DNA of 64,000 nt from Diploptera punctata (lineage: Eukaryota; Arthropoda; Insecta; Blattodea; Blaberidae): positions 2,830,501 through 2,894,500 of the forward strand of contig JASPKZ010010272.1 of NCBI GenBank assembly GCA_030220185.1. The letters run 5' to 3'. The translations under genes and the position numbers were made by a program. Of the stretch, positions 26,958-38,200 are shown one piece after another. Numbering within the stretch: position 1 is the first letter of the stretch; every line of letters starts with the position of its first letter. The notes beneath the pieces are model-generated. The model did no database searches. It worked only from the letters and a program-made list of their open reading frames with translations, and was not told the origin of the DNA.

Positions 26958-28059
26958 GATATGTGGGGAGAATAGAATACAATATGTACAGAATGCACCT
27001 TTGAGTCTTGCGGAATACTTTAGCCAGGGTGAATACTGTTGGATCCAACAATACTTGATTCTCCGTTTTAAATGTTCAGCATCTTTGCTGAAATTGTAGC
27101 TTTCGGGTGGATCCAGCAGTTTGTCAGAATTTTCACTTTATCTACTTTAATCATTAGGTTTGTTCTCCCAAACCAGTTGCCAATATCATTAGGTGGATAA
27201 ATCTTCTTCTTTAGATGGCTTGTTATGAACTCTAAACTATCCGGGAAAAATTAAGATTGCAATGACAACTTGTGTAGCTACTTAACAAAGAATTTTCTTA
27301 TATCCATTTTTACGCATACACGCACAAATAGACGTAGTTCAACGTTAAAGCATGAGTCTAGAACTTTCGAGTAAATAATATGCCAATTATATAATTATTT
27401 GAGCCTATCGAACGTATTAAAAAATATGAGACACAAGCATGACCAATCATGGTAAGTGGACGTTGGCCAATACAAGGCTGTAAAAAAGGCATTTAATACA
27501 GAAGTGTGCGGCCAATGAAGAGTCAAGGTCAGGCGAAGCTTCTACAAGCGCATAGGCATAAAAAAAAACTCAGGTACTCAGCTGAAATTCGAGAAGTGAA
27601 TGCTGCATTAGCCGTTCATAATAGAGGTCTAGAATTTTCTGGCGCATTGGTGATGCTTATGTGCATTGGGACAGATACTTGATAAATTGATGTATCACAT
27701 AGATTGGGTTTGGCGAGCTTAATATTATTTTTTTACATATATTTTTAACATTTTACACCTAATTTCGGATAGAAGAATATCTCATTCTATCTGGTCGAAA
27801 AATAAAGGGGGTGCGGCCCTGCACCCACCTCGCTACGTCCATGGTTGTAGTGATGCTTCTTTTGTATTACATTATGGGCTGATTGGGAATATCTTCTTGT
27901 CATATTTAAGAATTCTAAGGTGTATTGTTTTATCTTGCTATAATTAACTGTTCTTTTCATTGCAGTGTCATTCTGATGAAGTCTCCAGAGTTATTTACTT
28001 TATACCAGTTGTTTTGTTAATTTCCATAGCTATTTGTTAGTCATTGTTTTAAATTGCAG

Positions 28060-28230
28060 ATAGATATCAATTAAAGTTAATCGTTCTATTTCTGATTATG
28101 TGCTTTGCTCCCTTCTTTTGCGAAACTGTCTGCTATTTCATTACCCTGAATACCCATATGTGATGGAATTCATTGTAAGTGTAATTCAGATTTTTTAGCT
28201 GTTTCATTCCTCTTTTTTAATGTTTTTTCG
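28060..28230 (-). pseudogene. LINE RNase H fragment
   Basis: The minus strand encodes IPSHMGIQGNEIADSFAKEG, the RNase H block with the conserved His and the GNE-x-AD box. It is a separate copy from the one at 12.3 kb. A stop precedes it. Confidence 0.7.
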
Positions 28231-28689
28231 GTTATAGCACAAAAAAATGATCATCTGAATTTTGGTTTTTAAAATGCTTATACTTGTCCAACAATAAAAC
28301 AAAAATGCTCAACATTCAGAAACATGCCTGAAAAATATTTCTCACGTACTCATCTTTGACGTTCCTAAGCCTAATTTTAAAACCAAAATTATATCAAAAC
28401 TCGGATGCCCACTTTTTGGGCTGTATCCGACTAAAATTACAATTAACACTAACTTCAAACTACTTTCCTTACCGGTCATAGCAATATAAAAGCATATTTA
28501 AATAGATTTGAAATCAAAGATATACCAACATAACTGTGATGACCAAACTATGGTTTATTTCAATGCATGAATGAGTCACTTCTTATCTTACCTCATAGCT
28601 TATGTTTTATTAACCATGGGGACTGCAGTTTTCAATAGGACATCCCTCTCATTTTCAACTGATATTATGACTACCGGATTTCCGTTGAC

Positions 28690-29410
28690 ATCTTCATCTA
28701 TAACGTTGCCATCTGGTGTTGATTTGATGAATTTTGAGATCAGGTCCTGTTCATCGGATATTCATGGATCTAAATTTGTTCTTCTGAATATATATCTTCT
28801 CCCAAACTGTCAATTCTAAAGGTTTTTTTTTAATGTTTTAGAAGTTTGGCCTCTTTTTCAATTTTATGACTCTCCAACAAACTATGTGCTGCAATAGCTG
28901 ATTTGTCAATTTCACCATTTTTAATATTTCTAAAGTGCCCACCGCTGTAGTCTCGAGGTTGTGTGCTGCCTTATCACGCAGTGGGCCCGGTTTGATCCCT
29001 GCTCGGGACAAGTTTCCTGGGTGAGGTTTTTCCTCACCTGTAAGACATCAGGATACTTTAAGGCCCAAACGGTCCCCGAACATCATGTGGCCGTAATTGT
29101 CATATTCACCTTATTAGATTAAGTTTAGGTTTAAGGCCTCTCCTGGCGCATCATTACCCATCGTCATCATCCATCATATCATTGGGGCAGCGTAACCTCG
29201 CCTCCCAGGCGTACCAACCTCAGAAGTGGGTTACAATATGCCAATGCCAGGAGAGAATACCTAAAATGTCGAATGACAAACAAGTGGCAGTGAACAAAAA
29301 AAAAAATTCTAAAGTATTCCTTCGTGCGAGTGTCCAAATTCCTTTTTGCTTTTCCAATGTATACTTTATTGCAGTCTTTACAACTAATTTGATATCTGGG
29401 GTGTTCAATT
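28690..29410 (-). pseudogene. Penelope-like GIY-YIG fragment split by a SINE
   Basis: Minus strand, upstream half (29306-29400): YQISCKDCNKVYIGKAKRNL. Downstream half (28690-28935): KNGEI-like block, AHSL-type block and KKPLELTVWEKIYIQKNK. The two halves were separated by the insertion at 28936-29305. This is the third copy of this nuclease in the window. Confidence 0.75.
28936..29305 (+). mobile_element. Composite SINE insertion (family B head) with target duplication
   Basis: Starts CCACCGCTGTAGTCTCGAGG, with a family B head and a GTGAGGTTTTTCCTCACCTG hairpin, then a different 3' body (GGGGCAGCGTAACCTCGCCT) and an A10 tail. TTCTAAAGT occurs directly before and after it, in the middle of a Penelope-like frame. 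Confidence 0.75.
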
Positions 29411-29639
29411 TCTTATTGGTTATTAATAGATTACTAAGGCTAAATTTATTTATATGTGCCAATGTAATATTGAATTTTTAAAAATTTGTTATGTTATAAG
29501 TAATTTTCTTGAATTGTTTTCCTTTCTTAGAATCAGATTGCAGGGTGGTGTATTCTTTTATTTTTTGTCTGAATTTCTTTATTTATAATTATTTTCATTC
29601 CAAAACTATTTAAATTATGGTTTATTTCGATTTTTTATT

Positions 29640-30205
29640 ATTAATTTCATACATCTCAATTATGGGCAAATCATATTTGAAGAGAACAATTATACGCTCA
29701 GACCGGTGCTTGAACCCGGGACCTTTGGTTTTCTAGACCAAGTGCTCTACAGACTGAGCTACCGGAGCAAATACCGATCTAAACGCAAATCTTTCTCTAT
29801 ATACGTTTTAATTCCCGCGCACCAAATGCTATAAAGCCTTTGCTTCTAACTTTGCAAGTGGCGGCTTCTTTATTAAGAAGACATATATTTGGGAATTATA
29901 AATTACATTACAAATGCCAGTACGGCTTTTTTCGATGTTTTTATTATTAATTTCATAGATCTCAATGATGAATAAATCATATTTCAAGAGAAAAATTATA
30001 CGGGGCTTGGACACGGGACCTTTGGTTTTGTAGACCAAGTGCTCTACCGACTGAGCTACCGATCTTAACGCAAATCTTTCTCTATATACGTTGTAATTCC
30101 CAATTAATTAATTTTCTAGACCAAGTGCTCTACCGACTGAGCTACCGAAGCAAGTATCGATCTAAACGCAAATCTTTCTCTATATACGTTGTAATTCCCA
30201 AATAA
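29640..30205 (-). repeat. Family A SINE cluster, minus-strand copies
   Basis: Two or three tRNA-like heads, at about 29700-29770, 30005-30065 and 30112-30150, share GGTTCAAGCACC/GGGTCC and GGTAGAGCACTTGGTCTA. Units are about 300 bases apart, each with leader (TCCCGCGCACCAAATGCTAT) and tail (CTCTTCAAATATGATTT). The anticodon loops do not close, so they are not tRNA genes. Confidence 0.75.
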
Positions 30206-30755
30206 TTAATTTGGAATTACAACGTATATAGACAAAGATTTGCGTTTAGATCGGTACTTGCTTCCCAATTAATTAATTTGGGAATTACAATGTATATAGA
30301 GAACGATTTGCGTTTAGATCGATACTTGCTTCGGTAGCTCAGTCGGTAGAGCACTTGGTCTAGAAAACCGAAGGTCCCGGGTACAAGCCCCGGTCTGAGC
30401 GCATAATTTTTCTCTTCAAATATGATTCATCCAACATAGAGATGTATGAAATTAATAATAAAAACATCGAAAAAAGTCGTACTGGCATTTATAATGTAAT
30501 GTATAATTCCCAAATATAGAACCCATATAGGGCCTATGTCTTCTTAATAAAGAAGCCGCCATTTGCAAAGATAGAAGCGAAGGCTTCATAGCATTTGGTG
30601 CGCGGGAATTACAACGTATATAGAGAAAGATTTGCGTTTAGATCGGTACTTGCTCCGGTATCTCAGTCGGTAGAGCACTTGGTCTAGAAAACCAAAGGTC
30701 CCGGGTTCAAGCCCCGGTCTGAGCATATAATTTTTCTCTTCAAATATGGTTTATT
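30206..30755 (+). repeat. Family A SINE cluster, plus-strand copies
   Basis: Heads at about 30330-30405 and 30650-30725: GGTAGCTCAGTCGGTAGAGC, CACTTGGTCTAGAAAACC, GGTCCCGGGTTCAAGCCCC. They mirror the minus copies to the left around a centre at about 30205, with a 50-bp near-perfect hairpin there (30150-30200 against 30210-30261). Confidence 0.75.
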
Positions 30756-30808
30756 TGTTGCATCAGTATAAGTTAGTATGAGATCAAAGAAATATTTTAA
30801 TTTAAATA

Positions 30809-31197
30809 CACCATGTCTAGAAATATGGTATCATACTTTAAACTACTACAACTTTCTTTGGATAATCATATCTCAATGAAATTGGTGACAATCAAAAGAG
30901 AAACTCAAAAAGTTTTTGCTATAGCTCATAGACATTGAATGTGACCCCCACGAGTGATGCTGCAGACGCCCGTTTTAACCTGTCTGCTAAATATCCAACA
31001 ATGAACCCATATCGATCACTAAAAACATGATTAAAATTAGTTTGGTTTCAGTATTGTTGTCCATCATTCTCCATTGTTGACACTGCACGAAAAGTTTTGA
31101 GTTTCTCTTTTGATTGTCACCAATTTCATTTAGATACGATTTTCCAAAGCGATGTAGTAGTAGTTTAAAATATGATACTATATTTGTGGACACGGTG
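30809..31197. mobile_element. 389-bp mariner-type MITE
   Basis: Inverted ends of about 110 bases: CACCATGTCTAGAAATATGG at the left, CACCGTGTCCACAAATATAG on the other strand at the right, with ATTGGTGACAATCAAAAGAG near-identical in both arms. TA lies on each side (30807-30808, 31198-31199). No coding domain. Confidence 0.8.
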
Positions 31198-31259
31198 TAT
31201 TTTAATAGGTTCATTGTTAAGGGAAAAAACAGTCCAGTGGACCATGAACAATTTATCAA

Positions 31260-32060
31260 CCTTACAAATATACCATGTGACAGATTGTAGTTGTAAAGTA
31301 TATAGTAATATTCAACCCCATCTTGTCTTTTTGTAATAGTATTGCAAATTTTGTAGATTTGTTATAAAAAAATTCATATAGTATATCTCCATGTAATTGA
31401 ATGTGAAGTAAACAAATAATTACTGGTATTAAAAAGTATATATATTTCTGCTATAATAATTTTCAGTGTCTACTAAGCAGGATCAATGATGAATTGTTAA
31501 AATTTTCCAAGAGAACAAACAATCTTAATATTTGCATTCCTTTGGAATTCACTAAAATTAGATTTTTATTTTTATTGAAACAAGAGAAATAGTAAAGGAG
31601 TGACTGAGTTCACTGTCATTGATCAAATGTATAATTTCTATCAAAACTGTTGCTAAGCAAATAAATTTATATTTTTGGTAAGATGAAGAAATTTAGTGTA
31701 TTAGCGCATCGATACTATCCTTAATTAACTTGCAATTATGCAAGAGGTATGTCTATTATTATTATACTTACATGACACGTCTAAGAAAAACGATGATATA
31801 CCAATAGTTTATCAGATTTAGTGCAAAGATAACATAATTACTGTATATTATCCTTTACTGGTATCAAATTACACACTTTTTCATTATTCTTTTATTCTTA
31901 GCAACCTAAACAATGAGTTTATTATAAGTTAAGTTTAATTTACTCTCAAATTTTAACTCATTCAAGACAATAATTGGATATTCCCAGCTTCTGAATTTTT
32001 TAAAATGTAAAATGGATACAATAAGATCTAATAAAGGGAACTATCAATGTTACCTCATTA
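31260..32060. other. Unannotated AT-rich stretch
   Basis: No coding, tRNA-like or inverted-repeat signal was recognised. Confidence 0.45.
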
Positions 32061-32062
32061 CA

Positions 32063-32584
32063 GAGACTCTTGATGTCCCAACTCCTTTAAAAAAAATGTT
32101 AAACTGAAAATATATAAAACTATTATTCTACTAGTTATATTATGTGGATGCAAACATGGACTCTTACTTAAGGGAGGAAAGGAGATTATGAATATTTGAG
32201 AATAAAGTTCTTAGGAAAATTTTTGGACCAAAGAGAGAAGAACAGACAGATGAATGGAGAAGTCTACATAACAGTGAACTACATAGTCTTTATAGGAAGC
32301 CAGATATAATAAGAATAGCTAAGTCCCGTAGACTTCGATAGGCAGGACATGTAGCACGGATGGGGAATAAAAGACATGCATGGAAACTTTTTGTAGGAAA
32401 ACCAGAGGGTAAATGCCCAGTTGGTAGACCAAGAATGAGATGGAGAATAACATTAACTATGTTTTGAGGGAAGTAGATTATACAGGGAATGATTGGAAAA
32501 CATTAGTTCAGAATAGGGATATATGGAGAGCTTATATCCATGCAGTCCTGAACCTAGGGGTTCAATAGTGCCAGTGAGTTAGTT
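32063..32584 (+). pseudogene. LINE C-terminal end, tetranucleotide-tail family
   Basis: Same order as 18.2 kb: the CTCTTGATGTCCCAACTCC start, VKLKIYKTIIL-type block, GHVARMGN and the terminal RAYIHAV block, ending GTGCCAGTGAGTTA. Several frameshifts and small deletions. Confidence 0.75.
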
Positions 32585-32775
32585 ATAATGTTACCTACCT
32601 TCAAATTTTGTTGATAATGTGGTTATCTAGTAAAGATCCTATATACTAAAAATCAGTTGCAACATCTTGAGCTCAAGACTAGAATATTTTGTCTCATGCC
32701 AGCTCAGCAGTAGCACTTGAACAATCACAAATGCTGTCTCCTGTATTCACTTTACCTGCAGTAAGGTCTACTCAA

Positions 32776-32986
32776 ACATAATGGAAACTCCTTGTAGGAA
32801 AACAGATGAGTACACCCAATAGGTAGGCCAAGAATGAGGTAGGAGAATAATATTAAGCATAATTTGAAGGAAGTAAATTATACAGGGGATGATTCAAAAA
32901 CTTTAACTCAGGATAGGAATGTATGGAAAGCTTATGTCTGCTTGGCCATGGAGCTATGAGCTCAATAATGCAGGTGAGTTAGAGGT
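32776..32986 (+). pseudogene. LINE 3' end, short copy
   Basis: Only the last 200 bases of the same LINE family (GGAAACTCCTTGTAGGAAA to GCAGGTGAGTTA), more diverged than the neighbouring copy. Confidence 0.65.
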
Positions 32987-32999
32987 ATTACTGTATTAA

Positions 33000-33309
33000 C
33001 CCATTCGCTTCAGGTTTAAATGCTCAAAGCATTTCCCCAGAAACTGAATTTAAGTTACCGTAAATAATATTGTCTATTTTCAGTTATTCAAAACAAACAA
33101 AATATAACGGTTCTTGAGATCACAATAAGGGTAAAGGTCAAAACACATTCCTCTACTATTCATAAATGTTAACAAAACATTACCCTGCCAAGGGATGTAC
33201 AAAATATTACAAAACATATAATAGCAGAGTTAAGCGAGCGTACTTCGTCTTCTGAGTTTAAGGCCATTTAACTGACGGCAAGTCTATCTCATCTTTTGAG
33301 GCGAATGGG
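33000..33309. mobile_element. 310-bp piggyBac-type MITE
   Basis: Ends CCCATTCGCTTCAGG and, on the other strand, CCCATTCGCCTCAAAAG. TTAA flanks both sides exactly (32996-32999 and 33310-33313). TTAA plus CCC-starting ends is the signature of piggyBac-type elements. No transposase inside. Confidence 0.85.
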
Positions 33310-33319
33310 TTAATAACTA

Positions 33320-33793
33320 TTAACTACAACCTTATTTGAATTAGCATATAGTCTTGATTATAATTGCAGACAAAATTGATCCAGTTTATAATATGAAGAA
33401 ACTTCAGGCATAAGACTAAAGAAGATCAACATTTTAAGATAATGTTATGAAGGAGAAGCCTAATTATAGTTTGCTGCACATGATATTTCTTGACTTTTCT
33501 TACACAAATAATATACATTTAGAAAGAAATGCAATAGAATTATAAACAAACAGTGGATATTAAATATATATACCAGTAATGACAAATATATGAAAATTTC
33601 ATTTTAATAAATAAATTCTTATATGATTAACTTATTCTTCAAAATAACAAATTGTAAAATTAATACTAATAACAATGTTAATGAAGTATTATTTAATTCC
33701 AATTTTAAAAGTTTCAATGAATAGTTAGATTTTAATTGCATTCATAAACTCTCTGAAACATATCAATCTGAAAGAAAAAATAATATATCTAAC
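33320..33793. other. AT-rich upstream region of the Cys-repeat gene
   Basis: Contains no recognised repeat. A promoter is expected here if 33794 lies in the first exon, but no specific element can be defended. Confidence 0.35.
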
Positions 33794-35273
33794 ATGGCTG
33801 ATGGAATAGAAGTTGAAAAAGATGATATCATGTCTTCTCAAATTATTCCAACAATAACACAAGAAGCAATAATATTGGTGAGTGCAAAAGATCAGAGAGA
33901 AGCAGAAGAAAAAGGAGAAGTAGATTTAAAAGCAATTTCATTTGAAAAATATGAATCTGGGGAAATAAGTATAGAATCAGTTCAGAAAGCATTCAATTTT
34001 GTAATAAGTGTGGCTGGAGCAGCTTCTATAAAAACAGAATTAACTGCTACTTTGAGACAAAGTTCAAAAGAATCACCAATAGAGAATGATGAACAAGTTG
34101 TAAACATAGAGACAAAGTTTGAAGAACTTGTGATCCCATCAAAGTACATGGAAGAAATGGCACAGACAGTATTTTCGTATACAGAAGATAGATCTAATAC
34201 GAGTGTTCTAAAGGAGCTTAAGACAGCAATACCTGTACACAGCATGGTTTTAGAAGAGAAAGATATTATGTACACTGAAGAAACAAGAATGGAATTGGAT
34301 CTTCAGACTGAAGCCATTAGCAATGAACAGGAAATTGATCAACCACAAAAACTTTTAGAGATACTTCCAGAATATGAAGTAAGAAATGATGATACACAAA
34401 TTATAACAGAATCTTATGAACATGCAGTTCCAGAAACAGAAGATGCCCAACACTTTAGAGAAGATGAATTTACTAAAGAAACTGATGAAATAAAATCATC
34501 TGAAAGTGGAAAAGTAGTTGAGGTACACAAAGTTTCTTTAGAATTTGAACAAATAGATAATGTAGCGGAAGAAGAAAATAAGTTAGAAAAAGATATTAAG
34601 GAGGAAACTGATGAATTTTATTCATCACAAAAAGTATCTAATATTTCCTTAGAACTTGAAAAAAGGAAAAGTGGTGCAGTGGAAGAAGATGCAAAGTCTG
34701 AAAAAGATGAAGAAAGATTTGAAGAGCATGCTATAAGAACTGAAGAAACAAGTGAAGATAAAAAGACCACTGAGAGTGAAGACATTAACAAAATACAAGA
34801 AGAACAATCTGAAACTAAATCTGAACCAATTGAAGAAATATCAGACTTAATAGAGACCAAAGTTATAGATAAAGCAGATCAAAGTTCAAGTGAAGAAAGT
34901 AAAGAATATTCCAGGATTGTTGAAGAATACATTACTGAAACTCATGTAGAAAAACAAATGACACAGGAAGAAATTGGTGAAATATCTGTACATGAAAAAC
35001 TGCTTGGTATTTGTACAGGAATTTGTAAAACAGGGGCAAGTGTACACGTTACACCAAGTATGATAAAACAAGCCTGTGAAGGAACCTCTGTACTTATTGG
35101 AGAAGGATGTGGTCAGACAGAATTGAGTGCTAGAAAATCAGATGAATTATCAAAAAATCTCCACATCACTTTGAAACTACTAGAATGTAATGCTGATTGC
35201 AGTGATAATGGAGATTTATATGTTACTTCTCACATAAAAGAAGGTGAAATTCAAGAACAAGTTGCAGAATTTG
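33794..35273 (+). CDS. Exon 1 of the Cys-repeat gene (acidic)
   Basis: Starts MADGIEVEKDDIMSSQ. The segment from about residue 170 to 420 is very rich in Glu, Lys, Ser and Thr, without hydrophobic runs. Near the end there is a more ordered stretch: TPSMIKQACEGTSVLIGEG and LHITLKLLECNADCSDNGD. It ends in phase 1; translation past the donor stops after about seven residues, which supports splicing. Confidence 0.8.
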
Positions 35274-38200
35274 GTAAGTGTAACATTAAATTATAATTTT
35301 TTTTTATATACACAATTTTAATGTTTACACATCTTTCTGTGCCTAAAGTTTTATTTTTCTTCTTCACTTGTCTCTCTCCATCCAATCCATGTCCTCCAAT
35401 CCTCTTGCTCTCATTCCAGTTCTTATTTTCAGCATCCACGAGTTTCGAGGTCTTCCTCTCCTCCTTCTTCAAGGTGGACACCATTTCAATATTTTCCTGG
35501 GTAATCTTTCTTCTTGCATTCGTCGTATGTGTCCATACCAATTTAATTGCTTATACCGTATATAATCTACTATTGAATAACCAATATTTATTTTTTCTTT
35601 TATGACAGTATTTCTTATTTTGTCTAATTTTGAACATCTTGCTGCTCTCCTCAAGAAATCCATTTCCATCGACATAAGTTTTTGTTGAATTTCCAAACTT
35701 CAGCTCCATATGTGACAGTACTTCTCACTATCGAATTATATATTTGCAACTTATTTTTTCTGGTTATATGTCTGTTCCATAAGACTCCATTCATCATTGT
35801 TGTTATTGCTCTACCTTTATTTATTCTGTTCTTAATATCACTTTCTTGATTACCCTCTTTATCTAATTTTACTCCCAGATACTCAAATTTTTCACATCCT
35901 CTAATATACCCCTTTTCATCTTCTAATATCAAATCTTCGGTTTCGGCTCCACATCCCATATAAAAATGTTTCTTCTAAATTTATTTTCAAACCCCAGTTA
36001 TCGTATTCGTCCAATAATTTTCTGAACATAAACTCCATGTCTTCATATTCTTGAGCAATTATTATGTGGTCATGCACAAATAACAGTGTATATATTGTAT
36101 CTGTTGATCCATCTCCAATTGGTACTGCCATTCCTGAATATTTTTTGCTCCAGTTTGACAGTGCTTTATGTATAAATATCTTAAATAATGTTGGTGATAT
36201 GCTACAACCTTGACAAAGGCCTTTTGTTACTTTAATTTCTTCTGATATATATTTTCCTATTTTAATTTTAGATACTATAAATTATTTTACTTTCAATAAT
36301 TCATACTGGTTAATTTTAATTATATTATTTTTGGTCTGGACATCTTACCTCAATATTAATGTTGATTTGTTCTTTCCCAGTCTGGGAAAGCTGAAGATAA
36401 AACAGAATCGTTTTGAAACATGTTCAAGAACAAATCAACATTAATATTGAGGTAAGATGTCCAGACCAAAAATAATATAATTAAAATAACCTCAAAATAT
36501 AACTTCCTAAAATTAAATATTGGTTAATTTTCCTTCATTTCTTTTAAAGGAAGAAACTGATTAATTAAGTTTGAATTTTGTGCAATTAATATGGTATTGT
36601 ATAATGATCTTGGATTCAAGATTATGTACAGATGTTTTGTATTTGTGTTATTTTTTGTTGCTATTTTTATAACTGCAATTACAAAATACAATTTTTTATT
36701 ATTCATTTCATACCTCTCAATGATGGATAAATTATATATATTTGAAGAGAAATATTATATGATCAGACTGGGGTTTGAACCCAGGACCTTTTGCACTCTA
36801 GGTGAATGCTCTACCAACTGAGCTATCTGAGAAACTCCAATTTAAATTTAAATTTTTCTCTTATGTACACTGTTAATTCCCGCGCACCAAATGATATAAA
36901 GCATTGGGAATTAACAGCATATATAAGAGAAAAATTTGCATTTAGATTAGAGTTTCTCAGATAGCTCACTTGGTAGAGCATTTGCCTAGAGCATGAAAGG
37001 TCTTGGGTTCAAACCCCAGTCTGAGCATATAATTTTTCTCTTTAAATAGAAAAATATCTGCTTGAATCGGGAATCAAACCCCAAACTTTCAACTCTGCAC
37101 TAATGGTCTGACCACTGAGTCATTCAGACATTATTACCCATTCACACAGAAACCTTCCCCTTATTCTCACTTTAATCCCTAACCCAAGGGCAATGAAATT
37201 TCATTCACATTGCATATGGGCAGCTCCTAATTCTAGAAGACATTATGGAATTTAAATACAGTTAAAAGTTAAAACTATAATAGAAATAAACATAGCTAAG
37301 TTAGTGCAAATATACACTAAAGAGAAAAATATTTGTCTGAATCAGGAATCACACCCTGAATCTTCATCTCTCTGTGCTGATGCTGTGCTCTCACACATTT
37401 GTACCCATTCACGCAGAAACCTTCCTCTTATTCTCTAACCGTAGAGCAGTTAAACTTCATTGTGACGGATTGTCGAACAAACTGCAGCATGTCCATAATA
37501 TGTGTATCAGATTTATATTTAATGTTCGAAAATACGATCACATTTCTCCATTATTCCACGAATTATCATGGCTACATCTAAAAGAGAGAAGAAAATTGCA
37601 CTATCTAATTCTCTTATTTAAGATCCTACATACCTCGATTCCCAATTATTCATCAATCTCGTTTCCAGTATCTATCCTCAAACCATAACTTAAAACACAA
37701 GATCACAACATAGTCTCTTGCTTAATATACCGCAACATAGGACATCACATCACTCCATGTCATATACTATCTTCACTTCTTGCAACTGGAATTCCCTCCG
37801 CAAGAAATAAGGGGCTGCCGGACATTAGCATCTTTTAAAAGAAATCTAAATTTATATTTGCTCTAACCTCAACTTCATTATTAACCAGTGTAAGGTATAT
37901 ATATTAATTGGTGTTTCTCGTATAATTTATCATATTTATAGTATTATTATTATCATTATTATTATTATTATTGTAAGTATTATTATTATTATTATTATCA
38001 TCGTATAAAATGTTTGTACATGAAATTTACATTGCTTCATTTAATGTATTTTTAACTTTTTATGAATAACAGAATAACATTATTATTAATATTCCTTCCA
38101 AGTATTAGGCGAAGCCCTGTTACGATCCTATAGAAAATTTTCCTTCCAGCGTTTCATAGGACGGCCCAGAGATCTTCGTCATCTTGGTATATAATTATAA

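Larger units (their letters stand above)
24815..27843. mobile_element. hAT-family transposon, internally rearranged
   Basis: Ends are CATGGGCGTAGCCAG and, on the other strand, CATGGACGTAGCGAG. Flanking octamers GTTTTGGT (24807-24814) and GTTGTAGT (27844-27851) agree at six of eight bases, as expected of an aged hAT target duplication. Parts of a ZMYM1-like hAT transposase are recognisable: N-terminal and middle parts on the minus strand, C-terminal part on the plus strand. The 3' portion has therefore been inverted inside the element. It cannot produce a working transposase. Confidence 0.8.

Noticed and set aside
29700..30725. Genuine tRNA genes at 30 kb
   Set aside because: A and B boxes are excellent, but the anticodon arm does not close into a 7-base loop with T33, the sequence is repeated many times with SINE tails, and the implied anticodons (CTA or TAG) make no sense.
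34618..34860. Minus-strand Ser-rich frames in 34.0-35.1 kb
   Set aside because: They are shadows of the Glu/Lys-rich exon 1 on the other strand.
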